Below, piece by piece: positions 1 to 7,998 of a stretch of DNA of 64,000 nucleotides. Positions within the stretch are counted from its first letter, which is position 1. Every line of letters begins with the position of its first letter. The translations under genes and the position numbers were made by a program. Below the pieces are notes generated by a model. It did no database searches, was not told the origin of the DNA, and saw nothing but the letters and a program-made list of their open reading frames with translations. This DNA is from Chlamydia ibidis 10-1398/6. GTDB lineage: Bacteria; Chlamydiota; Chlamydiia; Chlamydiales; Chlamydiaceae. Location: positions 1 to 64,000 of the forward strand of contig NZ_APJW01000004.1 of NCBI RefSeq assembly GCF_000454725.1, written 5' to 3'.

Positions 1-314
1 AGTAAAGCTGCTAGCCAAATCCAAGGCAAACTTCCTGGCCCTCCACATGTAATCGCTATAGCCATACCTGCAATATTCCCGGTACCAAAATTGCCAGCTA
101 AAATGCCTGCAACTGCCTCATATCGAGATATTTTTCCACTTTGAACAGAGCCATGCTCTTCCTCGCTTTTCAACATTAAACTAAACCCCAAACGGAGAGA
201 AGAAAATTGTAAGCCACGAAGTTTCCACGTCAATGCGCCACCCAACAATAGGATTATCGGGAAAACACCAAACGATATACAAACACTATTTAGGTATTCT
301 AGAAAATATAACAT
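1..314 (-). CDS. Sodium:alanine/glycine symporter (AGCS family), N-terminal part
   Basis: Only the first ~104 codons are present; the gene runs off the left edge. It starts at an ATG preceded by a purine-rich GAGAGAGA. The translation begins MLYFLEYLNS, has one hydrophobic segment (about residues 10-28), and then the motif AGNFGTGNIAGMA, characteristic of the AGCS (DagA/AlsT) family, followed by ITCGGPGSLPWIW. Family members import alanine or glycine with Na+ across the inner membrane. Position next to the lipoprotein gene matches C. trachomatis CT735 (dagA). Substrate is inferred from the family. Confidence 0.88.
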   Translation of the reverse strand, partial: MLYFLEYLNSVCISFGVFPIILLLGGALTWKLRGLQFSSLRLGFSLMLKSEEEHGSVQSGKISRYEAVAGILAGNFGTGNIAGMAIAITCGGPGSLPWIWLAAL

Positions 315-373
315 TATCTCTCTCGCTGCTATTTGTTTTGTTCCTATTTGGAAAGCTAGATAGCAAACAGCTA

Positions 374-412
374 AAGGCCTCCCATCCTCGTTCTTAGGGG
401 AAAGGAAGCCTT
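374..412 (-). terminator. Possible hairpin terminator after the lipoprotein gene
   Basis: AAGGC-C-TCC (374-382) can pair with GGA-A-GCCTT (404-412), giving nine positions with one mismatch and a 21-nt loop. It lies between the stop of the lipoprotein gene and the symporter start, both read leftwards. There is no good U-tract, so termination is only a possibility. Confidence 0.25.
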
Positions 413-424
413 ATTTCGGAGATC

Positions 425-1087
425 TTAAGAAGGTTGAGATACTACGATATCAACAAGCTCAGGCCACCTTTCCCCGTGCACAATGGTGGACACGGACCCG
501 GTATCTAGCCCTAGAGCGGAAGCAAACGCGGCAATGTCATCTTGAGTGATCACGCCTTTAGTAGCAGCTTCGGAAAAAACATTACTCAACTCAGTAATGA
601 ACATGTTCCAAATCCAATCACGCCCTTGCATCTTTTTGATTCCTTCAATAAGAGAGGGATGCTCAGCAAGGAACTTTAGTAAAGCCAAAGGATGAATCTC
701 GCGAACTCGGGATAACGCGCTCATAATCTCGCCCTGCGACATAGCCAACGAAACAGAAGACTTTTCAGCAGCAGCAGTTACAACAAAGGAGATATCCTTC
801 TTGTCCTGCTCTGTTATCTGATCTGTATACTGTTTAAAGTTAACCTGCACTTGATGCGTGTCCTTCCTACTAAATCGATTACGTCGCGCAAACAACCTAC
901 GCGAACGACGTGAATATTCCCTATTGTTTCTGGGTTTTTTAGAACTTTCCCCAAGTATAGCAGATTCGTTATTTATGTCTTTGGAGTTTTTTGATGCATA
1001 AAACCCACATGGATTCAAACAACAACTGCTTAAACCAGTAAGCAGAAGTAAACCACCAAAACTATACTTATAGATAAAGTTTTTCAT
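425..1087 (-). CDS. Putative lipoprotein (CT734 homologue)
   Basis: A 220-residue Chlamydia-specific protein with a lipoprotein signal peptide: basic start MKNFIYKYS, hydrophobic stretch GGLLLLTG, then lipobox LSSC with the lipidated Cys at about residue 22. The region after it (about residues 47-75) is rich in Arg, Lys and Ser and probably disordered. The C-terminal two thirds looks helical, without a recognisable domain or catalytic motif. It is expected to be membrane-anchored, facing the periplasm or outer surface. It reads divergently from the CT733 homologue across an AT-rich gap. Function unknown. Confidence 0.85.
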   Translation of the reverse strand: MKNFIYKYSFGGLLLLTGLSSCCLNPCGFYASKNSKDINNESAILGESSKKPRNNREYSRRSRRLFARRNRFSRKDTHQVQVNFKQYTDQITEQDKKDISFVVTAAAEKSSVSLAMSQGEIMSALSRVREIHPLALLKFLAEHPSLIEGIKKMQGRDWIWNMFITELSNVFSEAATKGVITQDDIAAFASALGLDTGSVSTIVHGERWPELVDIVVSQPS

Positions 1088-1242
1088 CTCTTGTTATAAA
1101 GTTAAAAATAAAATTTATAATATTATAACAAAAATAGAATAAAAATATTAGAAATATAGTTATTTTAATAATAAAACCAAGATCTTTATAAAACTAAATC
1201 ATATATGTAAATAAACTTTTAACGCGTCTCCTAGAAATGATT

Positions 1243-1257
1243 CTTGAGTTTCTCAAG
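1243..1257 (+). promoter_or_regulatory. Small perfect inverted repeat in a divergent promoter region
   Basis: CTTGAG-TTT-CTCAAG forms a perfect 6-bp stem with a 3-nt loop. It lies in the AT-rich gap between the divergent lipoprotein gene and the CT733 homologue. It could be an operator or a leader hairpin. A weak promoter-like pair follows (TTGATT near 1258, TATCAA 18 nt later). The rest of the gap shows nothing else I can name. Confidence 0.25.
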
Positions 1258-1352
1258 TTGATTTGTTATTGGGCATTTTGTTATCAAAAGTAGGTTCCGT
1301 TTCAGCTATTTGCTAAGAGAATTTAACACAAAATTGGCCGTCAGAGGATCGT

Positions 1353-2726
1353 ATGTTAAAAATCCTTAAATTTCGTAGTATTGTTTGTATAGGACTCTGT
1401 TCGTTAAGTATTCCTTACAATACTTATGCAGCTATGAGCTATCCTTCTACTATTTCGACGACAACATCCCTCTCTAGCAAATTAAAAATTGGCTCCGATG
1501 CTTGGATTGAGTCTAAGTTGCGCCAATATCCTGAACTCCTGTGGCTTACCGAACCCACTCCATTATCTAATACTTTAGAGAATCCTCTTGGTAGTGTTTT
1601 TTCTCCTGCTTTATTCGGAAAGCAGCTGCCAGCTTTGGATATAGCTCTTAGAAGCATGGTTACCCTACACTTGTTTATACAGGGCTCCCGTCAAGCATAC
1701 ACTCAACTATCACAGTTGTATACGACTGATGATCGTCTTACTTTCAAACAATTTCAGTCTGTCCATAGACAACTTATCCACTTTTTGAATTCTGCAAAGC
1801 AATTTGACGATATGCTTAAAATCCTAGAAACTGCGATTGTTTTGAGACATATTGGCTGTTCTGTCAAAGCTGCGGCCACATTCAAGCCCTACTTTTCAGA
1901 GTCGCATCTGGATGGATTTTATACTAAAGCTATGCACGTCTTACGTACATTCCCAGATTTGAGTCCTTCTTTTTCCCGTCTCTCTCCTGAACAAAAGGAA
2001 GTATTTTTCTCACTACGTCGTATGGCAAATTATAATATGTTGATGAATCTATCTAGCATGCCAACGACACAACTTCTTTCAGTTGGTAGATCGAAACGCT
2101 CATTGATCGTTCTAGATTTGTATCTCTATTCATTAGATATGTGCGGCACTCAGTCCTGCTCTCAAGAATTTTATCATAATTTCAGTCCCCTCCTTGCTAT
2201 GCTACAACAGCATGCAACTGTGGAGGAAGCTTTTTCACGATACTTTACTTACAGAGCCAATCGTCTTGGCCTGGAAGGAGTTTCAAGAACCGATATGACT
2301 TTAGTAAGATTAGCAACCTTAATGCAACTGCCTTCCAATGAAGTTGCTAACCTTACATCGAGTTTTAAAGGCCTTCCTTTAGAAGAAGCAGAAACTCTAA
2401 TTAACACTTTTTGTACACCTCAAGGCGAGCTTATTTCTCTAGAAATTCGTGGCCTTCCCAATCTAATTTCAGCAATCTCACAAGCTAATCTAGTTTCAGG
2501 AACAGCAACTCTAGAGAGCCGAGCACGACAAATTTATTCTACAACACTAGGATTGATTGTTAAAGGTTTACGCACACAGAAAGAAATGTTACAAAAGCAA
2601 CTGCTTCCACAAGGAACCGTTCTAGATTTCTCAGAAACAGCTGTTTCTTGCGGCGGGTTAGATCTTAGTTCTGAAAATATAGCTGTGCGCATCCATCTTA
2701 ATGGAAGTGTAAGTATTACCTTTTAG
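1353..2726 (+). CDS. Chlamydia-specific exported protein (CT733 homologue)
   Basis: A 457-residue protein with no enzyme motif that I recognise. Residues 1-26 look like a Sec signal peptide: basic MLKILKFR, hydrophobic core, then YNTYAA with likely cleavage at the AYA-A boundary. The rest is mostly predicted helix with many Leu and Ser. The C-terminus (CGGLDLSSENIAVRIHLNGSVSITF) turns to beta-like alternation and ends in Phe. The ATG has an AGAGGA ribosome site 5-6 nt upstream. It converges on ribH with only 17 bp between stops. Function unknown; an exported or secreted role is inferred from the signal and the family's restriction to Chlamydia. Confidence 0.82.
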   Translation: MLKILKFRSIVCIGLCSLSIPYNTYAAMSYPSTISTTTSLSSKLKIGSDAWIESKLRQYPELLWLTEPTPLSNTLENPLGSVFSPALFGKQLPALDIALRSMVTLHLFIQGSRQAYTQLSQLYTTDDRLTFKQFQSVHRQLIHFLNSAKQFDDMLKILETAIVLRHIGCSVKAAATFKPYFSESHLDGFYTKAMHVLRTFPDLSPSFSRLSPEQKEVFFSLRRMANYNMLMNLSSMPTTQLLSVGRSKRSLIVLDLYLYSLDMCGTQSCSQEFYHNFSPLLAMLQQHATVEEAFSRYFTYRANRLGLEGVSRTDMTLVRLATLMQLPSNEVANLTSSFKGLPLEEAETLINTFCTPQGELISLEIRGLPNLISAISQANLVSGTATLESRARQIYSTTLGLIVKGLRTQKEMLQKQLLPQGTVLDFSETAVSCGGLDLSSENIAVRIHLNGSVSITF

Positions 2727-2743
2727 CTAATGTAGCAGTCTGC

Positions 2744-3244
2744 CTATAACTGTGAAAACAGTGTTCCCATTTCGATAGCTGTCATCATTCCTGAATTACC
2801 TAAATGCGTCCCTTTGATGCCTGCTCGTTGCCATGCAGAATCTACATTGGGGGCAGTGATTATTGAGAAGATGATAGGTGTAGAGAATTCGACGGACAAC
2901 GCACTAATTTGAGCAGAAACCTGATTAGCGATGTGATCATAGTGATCAGTTTCTCCCTGAATTAATACACCACATGCAACAATCGCGTCATATTTAGTTC
3001 CTGAAATAAGGAGTTTCTTCAAAGTACAAGGAATTTCAAAAGCTCCTGGCACTCGAATAGTTGTTAACATCTCTTCGCTTCCGCCATATTTTAAAAACGT
3101 ATTTTGTGCACCACTAACCAAAGAATCAGCTATTGGGCCATTAAAACAAGAACCTACAATAGCTATACGTAAACTATTTGCAGATAGACTTCCCTGAAGT
3201 TCTTTCATACCATCCTCGAATGTTTTCTTAAACATGCTCAGCAT
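2744..3244 (-). CDS. ribH: 6,7-dimethyl-8-ribityllumazine synthase
   Basis: Condenses 5-amino-6-ribitylamino-uracil with 3,4-dihydroxy-2-butanone 4-phosphate, the penultimate step of riboflavin synthesis. The 166-residue protein has the family landmarks in order: [14 protein letters not shown] near the N-terminus, [24 protein letters not shown] with the catalytic His region, and SVITAPN-like and [11 protein letters not shown] segments. Its start overlaps the end of ribBA by 17 nt, so it is probably translationally coupled. The second Met (3235) is an alternative start. ribD lies upstream on the same strand; ribE, the last enzyme of the pathway, is not in the window. Confidence 0.95.
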   Translation of the reverse strand: MLSMFKKTFEDGMKELQGSLSANSLRIAIVGSCFNGPIADSLVSGAQNTFLKYGGSEEMLTTIRVPGAFEIPCTLKKLLISGTKYDAIVACGVLIQGETDHYDHIANQVSAQISALSVEFSTPIIFSIITAPNVDSAWQRAGIKGTHLGNSGMMTAIEMGTLFSQL

Positions 3245-4484
3245 GAGATAAATCTATCCAATGCCCCATACGCTCTTTCTTCGTTCGTAAGTACGCTTTG
3301 TTTTCTGGTGATACTTTCACCGGCAAAGCCACTCTGTCTACGACTTCCAATCCAAACCCTTGAAGACCGAAATACTTGTTAGGATTATGTGTTATCAATT
3401 TAATCGTTGTCAATCCTAGATCAACAAGAATCTGAGCTCCGATACCATATTCACGAGAGTCTACAGGGAAACCAATTTTCAAGTTAGCATCTACGGTATC
3501 ATATCCAAAATCTTGTAGAGCATACGCACGAACTTTATGCCCTAAACCTATGCCTCTGCCCTCCTGACCACGAAGATAGACAATGACTCCCTCGCCCTCT
3601 AGTGCTATATATTTCATAGCACTTCGTAATTGATGGCCACAATCACAGCGTATAGAACTCATAATATCTCCGGTCAAACACTCTGAATGTACGCGAACCA
3701 GAACATTTTGTTTTCCAAACACGTCTCCCTTGACAAGCGCGATGTGCTGCATCCCATCCAGTACAGATTCATAGACATGTATACTGAATTCTCCATAATC
3801 AGTAGGCAGTCTCGCTGAAGACACGCGATTAACAAGACGGTCTGAAAGCATGCGATAAGCAATCAAATCAGTTACGGATATGACAGAAATTCCATGTAAT
3901 TTTGCAAACTGTAAAATTTCAGGAAGTCGCATCATAGAATGGTCCTCATTCACAAGTTCTGCGAGGACTCCACACGGTTGCATACCTGCTAGACGCATCA
4001 AATCCATAGCAGATTCAGTGTGCCCAGCTCTTTTTAACACACCACCTGGAGCACTTGCCAAAGGGAAGAAATGCCCAGGCTGTACAAAATCTTCAGCAGT
4101 ACTTCGAGGATCGGCTAATAATTCAACCACCCTTGTTCTATCTGCTGCAGAGACTCCGGTTGTTACTCCTTTTGCAGCATCTATAGAAACGGTAAACGCT
4201 GTGCGAAATGGACAGCGATTCTGTTTCACCATGGGAGGCAATTGTAATGCCTCTAATCTTTCTGGCTCTAAAGCAGCACAAACAATCCCAGTAGTATGCC
4301 TAAGAAGAAAACTCATCTTTTCAACTGAAATTTTTTCTCCAGCGAGAATTAGATCTCCCTCATCTTCTCTAGAAGCTTCATCAACAACTATGACAAATTT
4401 ACCTTGTGAAATGTCAGCTACGGCCTGGCCTATAGAAACAAAACCTGAATTTTGTTTCTCAGGAGAGTGACTATTACTGTGCAT
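3228..4484 (-). CDS. ribBA: Bifunctional DHBP synthase / GTP cyclohydrolase II
   Basis: The 418-residue fusion supplies both precursors of riboflavin. The N-terminal half has the DHBP synthase motif [13 protein letters not shown] and the segment QPGHFFPL. The C-terminal half has the GTP cyclohydrolase II zinc site [17 protein letters not shown] (C-x10-CxC), the GRGIGLGHK motif and THNPNK. All expected catalytic residues appear present, so both activities should be intact. An AAGGAGGG site lies about 10 nt before the ATG. It is followed by the overlapping ribH. About 195 bp separate it from ribD; I searched that gap for an FMN riboswitch and saw none. Confidence 0.96.
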   Translation of the reverse strand: MHSNSHSPEKQNSGFVSIGQAVADISQGKFVIVVDEASREDEGDLILAGEKISVEKMSFLLRHTTGIVCAALEPERLEALQLPPMVKQNRCPFRTAFTVSIDAAKGVTTGVSAADRTRVVELLADPRSTAEDFVQPGHFFPLASAPGGVLKRAGHTESAMDLMRLAGMQPCGVLAELVNEDHSMMRLPEILQFAKLHGISVISVTDLIAYRMLSDRLVNRVSSARLPTDYGEFSIHVYESVLDGMQHIALVKGDVFGKQNVLVRVHSECLTGDIMSSIRCDCGHQLRSAMKYIALEGEGVIVYLRGQEGRGIGLGHKVRAYALQDFGYDTVDANLKIGFPVDSREYGIGAQILVDLGLTTIKLITHNPNKYFGLQGFGLEVVDRVALPVKVSPENKAYLRTKKERMGHWIDLSHAEHV

Positions 4485-4679
4485 TACTAAAAATCCCTCC
4501 TTAACATACCCTCTAAACGATCAAAAAGAGAGGAATGCATTAAATCATGTAATTAAGATACAGCAAAGAAATACGTAATTAAAAAGCAACCATACTCTAA
4601 AATGAAATTGAAAAGAAGAAAGCTTAAAGATTTGTCCGCATAGCATCTATAAATAGGCTAATCCAATCTCATTTTCACT

Positions 4680-5807
4680 TCAAGTTTCGTTGGGAGGATA
4701 AAGGTCTGACGCATACCAACTAGTTTTTAAAGTATTTCCTATAATTTCGGTTTTGTGGATATAAAAAGATTTAGATGAATTTAGACGCAATCCTAAGTCC
4801 TTAAAAATAGGTTTACGCTGATTACCAAGAATTTTATTACCGTGATAAAGAACGAGAGAGTGTACTAAACCGCTGTTTAAAAATGAAGTATGTAGTGTTG
4901 AGCCGCCTTCAACAAGAATCTGCAATATATTACGCTTAGCAAGATGAGAGTAGACTTCACTTAGATCTACGCCAGACGGGGTGCGTTTTACTACCAAAGT
5001 AGATACTCCTAAGTTTTTTATACTTTCTAGATGTACCAGTGGACATGCCTCTGTTGTTACATACAAGGATTCGGGAGGGCCATGAAATATTCTTGAATCT
5101 AAGGGGACTCTGCCTTTACTATCCAAAACTACACGCAACGGTTGTCTAGGATATAAACTGCCGTCCGGATATCTTGCTGTAAGATATGGGTTATCAGAAA
5201 TGATCGTGTCCGCTCCTGCGATAACTGCCTGAGAAAAGGCTCGCAGCTTACCAACATCTTCTCTGGCTTTACTGCATGTAATCCATTGAGAGCACCCATC
5301 TTGATCAGAAACTTGGCCATCAATAGAGGCTGCCGTCTTGATGACAACCCAGGGCTGCTTATGTTCTCTTTGGTAAAGATACGAGCGAAGGGAATCTTCT
5401 GCTTCTTTTCTTCCCACTCCTACATGCACTACAATCCCTGCTTTGCGTAGTTTAGCAATTCCTGATCCTGCAACACGCTCATCCGGGTCTATAACAGCTA
5501 CATTCACAGCTGCGACCTTACTTTTTACGAGTAAATCTACACAAGGTGGCGTATGTCCATAGTGAGCACAAGGTTCTAGAGTGACGTAAACATGCGCTCC
5601 TTTTAGTGAGGAAGTGGCAGAATGAATAGCATTGCGTTCAGCATGAGGTTCACCCTGTGCTCTATGATATCCCTCTCCAATAATTTTATTATTCTTAGTG
5701 ATGACACAGCCTACCCAGGGATTGGGAGGTGCAGAAATTTTCCCCTTTTCTCCTACTTCTATTGCCCTACGCATAAAAAATAGTTGTTGGTCAGAGAAAT
5801 CTTCCAT
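4680..5807 (-). CDS. ribD: Riboflavin deaminase/reductase RibD
   Basis: Bifunctional enzyme: deaminates the pyrimidine product of GTP cyclohydrolase II and reduces its ribose. The N-terminal deaminase carries the zinc motifs HAERNA and LEPCAHYGHTPPC. The reductase domain follows from about residue 150, with KTAASIDGQV, ITCSKAREDV, LRVVLDSKGRVP and LVEGGSTLH. I chose the ATG giving MEDFSDQQLFF. An ATG 9 nt upstream and a TTG 30 nt upstream are also open but have no better ribosome site. It is divergent from serS with about 40 bp between starts, so the promoters must overlap. Confidence 0.94.
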   Translation of the reverse strand: MEDFSDQQLFFMRRAIEVGEKGKISAPPNPWVGCVITKNNKIIGEGYHRAQGEPHAERNAIHSATSSLKGAHVYVTLEPCAHYGHTPPCVDLLVKSKVAAVNVAVIDPDERVAGSGIAKLRKAGIVVHVGVGRKEAEDSLRSYLYQREHKQPWVVIKTAASIDGQVSDQDGCSQWITCSKAREDVGKLRAFSQAVIAGADTIISDNPYLTARYPDGSLYPRQPLRVVLDSKGRVPLDSRIFHGPPESLYVTTEACPLVHLESIKNLGVSTLVVKRTPSGVDLSEVYSHLAKRNILQILVEGGSTLHTSFLNSGLVHSLVLYHGNKILGNQRKPIFKDLGLRLNSSKSFYIHKTEIIGNTLKTSWYASDLYPPNET

Positions 5808-5849
5808 ATACTTCATTTGGACAAAAATCTGATTCAAAGAGATACAAGA

Positions 5850-7121
5850 ATGTTGGATATAAAATTAATACGCAAGGCACCTGAAGAATGTGAATCCCGT
5901 CTTCGTAAGAAAGATCCTAAAATTTCTTTAACTCCTATTCTTGACTTAGACAAAACTGTTCGTCAATTAAAGACAGAATCTGAAACTCTGCAGGCTCAAC
6001 GAAAAAATTTATCAGCACAAATTTACAAAGCTAAGTCTCAAGAACACAACTGCGAGAATTTAGTAAAAGAAGTTGAAAGTATTTCTGAAAAGTTAAGCGA
6101 ATTAGACAAGCAACTACATGAAAAAAATTCTTTACTACAAGATTTGCTGGTCCGTTTGCCAAACTACCCATACGATGATGTCCCTGTTTGTCCAGATAAA
6201 TCTGGAAACAGAGTGATTAAGACAGTAGGAGCTGTTCCATCGTTTTCTTTTGCTCCTAAACATCATCTTGATCTAAACCAGAAGCTCGATATTCTGGACT
6301 TCAAACTACCTGCTAAAACAACAGGATCTGGCTGGCCTGCATATAAAAATCAGGGAGTTTTACTGGAATGGGCATTATTAACCTATCTAATGCATAAACA
6401 ACAGGCTCATGGATTTCAATTATGGCTTCCCCCTCTTCTTGTAAAAAGGGATATCCTTTTTGGATCTGGGCAGATTCCTAAATTTGATGGGCAATACTAC
6501 CGAGTTGAAGATGGAGATCAATCTTTATACCTTATCCCGACAGCAGAAGTAGTTCTTAATGGCTTCCATTCCCAAGAAATTTTTAACGAAAAAGACTTGC
6601 CTCTGTACTATGCTGCCTTTACCCCTTGTTTTCGTAGGGAAGCTGGTGCAGCCGGTTCACAAGAACGAGGTCTTGTTCGTGTTCATCAGTTCCATAAAGT
6701 AGAAATGTTTGCATTCACGACACCAGAACAAGAAGATGTCGCATATACAAAAATGCTAGCAATTGTTGAAGAGATTCTAACGGAGCTTGAACTCCCCTAT
6801 CGCCTATCACTCTTGTCTACTGGGGATATGTCTTTCACTGCCGCTAAGACTATAGACGCTGAGGTCTGGTTACCTGGACAGCAAGCATTCTATGAAGTCT
6901 CATCCATTTCTCAGTGTACAGACTTTCAAGCTCGTCGTTCAGAAACTCGGTATAAGGACAAACAAGGCAAACTGCATTTTGTTCATACCCTAAATGGATC
7001 AGGACTGGCAACTCCACGTCTTTTAGTTGCGATTTTGGAAAATAACCAACAACAAGATGGATCTGTAATTATTCCCAAAGTCCTCCGCAAATACATCGGT
7101 GGCCAAGAAAAGTTACAATAG
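5850..7121 (+). CDS. serS: Seryl-tRNA synthetase
   Basis: Charges tRNA-Ser with serine. The 423-residue protein starts MLDIKLIRKAPEE and has the N-terminal long antiparallel coiled coil (about residues 30-100) that binds the tRNA variable arm. The class II catalytic core follows, with motif 2 FRREAGAAGSQERGLVRVHQF and motif 3 NGSGLATPRLLVAILENNQ. An in-frame start 66 nt upstream exists but would add a non-homologous extension into ribD. The length is normal for bacterial SerRS. Confidence 0.97.
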   Translation: MLDIKLIRKAPEECESRLRKKDPKISLTPILDLDKTVRQLKTESETLQAQRKNLSAQIYKAKSQEHNCENLVKEVESISEKLSELDKQLHEKNSLLQDLLVRLPNYPYDDVPVCPDKSGNRVIKTVGAVPSFSFAPKHHLDLNQKLDILDFKLPAKTTGSGWPAYKNQGVLLEWALLTYLMHKQQAHGFQLWLPPLLVKRDILFGSGQIPKFDGQYYRVEDGDQSLYLIPTAEVVLNGFHSQEIFNEKDLPLYYAAFTPCFRREAGAAGSQERGLVRVHQFHKVEMFAFTTPEQEDVAYTKMLAIVEEILTELELPYRLSLLSTGDMSFTAAKTIDAEVWLPGQQAFYEVSSISQCTDFQARRSETRYKDKQGKLHFVHTLNGSGLATPRLLVAILENNQQQDGSVIIPKVLRKYIGGQEKLQ

Positions 7122-7236
7122 CTGACACTCGCACCTAAATTCTAAAGGATAGAGAACTAGGCATATTTGTGTTGTTGCAAAATTCCAAAGATGTGAGGCA
7201 ATATAAGGCGAATTCATTGAGTCAAGGATAACACCC

Positions 7237-7983
7237 ATGCAAACTGAGTCTCATGATCATTTCAAATCTCAAACTGCAGAGAATCATTTAAAATCTGTAA
7301 AGGACAAGAATAAAGTTTGCATAGGCGAACCTCATACAACAATCAAGGGTTTTATTTACCATTTAGCCAGTGACGCCCTCGCAACGGGAGTATTTTTATT
7401 TTTCATTCGCTCTCTATTTTTTTGTACCCCTATGTCTCATAACATAGGGAAAAAAATGCTGCTATCCTTAGGGATTGGTTGGGTTTTTTATCGAGGATGT
7501 TTGAAAGCTAAAAAAGCATGGTCTTATATGGAGCTTTCACACCGGTGCATGTTACAAGAAAAAAAAGAAATAGAGTCCAATCCCTTACAAGAGCGTCAAG
7601 AGTTGAAAGCTATATACGCTAACCATGGATTTAAAGGTGACTTGCTAGAAAGTATTGTTGATTACATAGCTTCAGATTCAACTTTGCTCTTAGATACCAT
7701 GATTCGTGAAGAATTACATATCTCTATCGAAGATTTTCCGCATCCCCTAAAACAAGGAGGCACACGCTTCCTAGGCGGCATTATAGGGCTAGTCCTTTTC
7801 TTACCTTTTGTACTTTGTGCAAGTTATACTGTCGCCGGGATCATCTCCTCTCTCTTTATTCTGTCCCTGTCAGTAATAAAAGCTAAAATTTTGAATAACG
7901 ATGTAATTACTGAGTCTATTTGGGTAGTAGGTATCTTTCTTACTTCGATCAGCATAACTTTAGCTTTAGTAAAATTGTTGTAA
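7237..7983 (+). CDS. VIT/CCC1-like membrane protein, possible metal transporter (CT728 homologue)
   Basis: A 248-residue membrane protein with hydrophobic segments near residues 41-63, 73-90, 179-200, 203-222 and 226-246. Between them, ERQELKAIYANHGF, then LLLDTMIREELHISIED, then PLKQGGTRFLGGIIGLVLFLPF follows the layout of the VIT1/CCC1 (DUF125) family: ERxEL-xxIYxxxG, MxxEELGLxxED, and a Gly-rich start of the next membrane helix. That family moves Fe2+ or Mn2+ across membranes. The gene ends 15 nt before a P1B-4 metal ATPase, which supports a metal role. The family link is my reading of the motifs; transport and substrate are inferred. Confidence 0.6.
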   Translation: MQTESHDHFKSQTAENHLKSVKDKNKVCIGEPHTTIKGFIYHLASDALATGVFLFFIRSLFFCTPMSHNIGKKMLLSLGIGWVFYRGCLKAKKAWSYMELSHRCMLQEKKEIESNPLQERQELKAIYANHGFKGDLLESIVDYIASDSTLLLDTMIREELHISIEDFPHPLKQGGTRFLGGIIGLVLFLPFVLCASYTVAGIISSLFILSLSVIKAKILNNDVITESIWVVGIFLTSISITLALVKLL

Positions 7984-7998
7984 TATGTAGGTAATCAA

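Noticed and set aside
3880..4470. A 196-codon open frame antisense to ribBA
   Set aside because: It is the mirror of a strongly conserved gene with intact motifs, has no ribosome site and no plausible protein features.
4485..4679. FMN riboswitch between ribD and ribBA
   Set aside because: I looked for the conserved multi-branch core (AGGGxxxGxxGx...) on the minus strand and did not see it. Only an SD and weak promoter-like hexamers are present.
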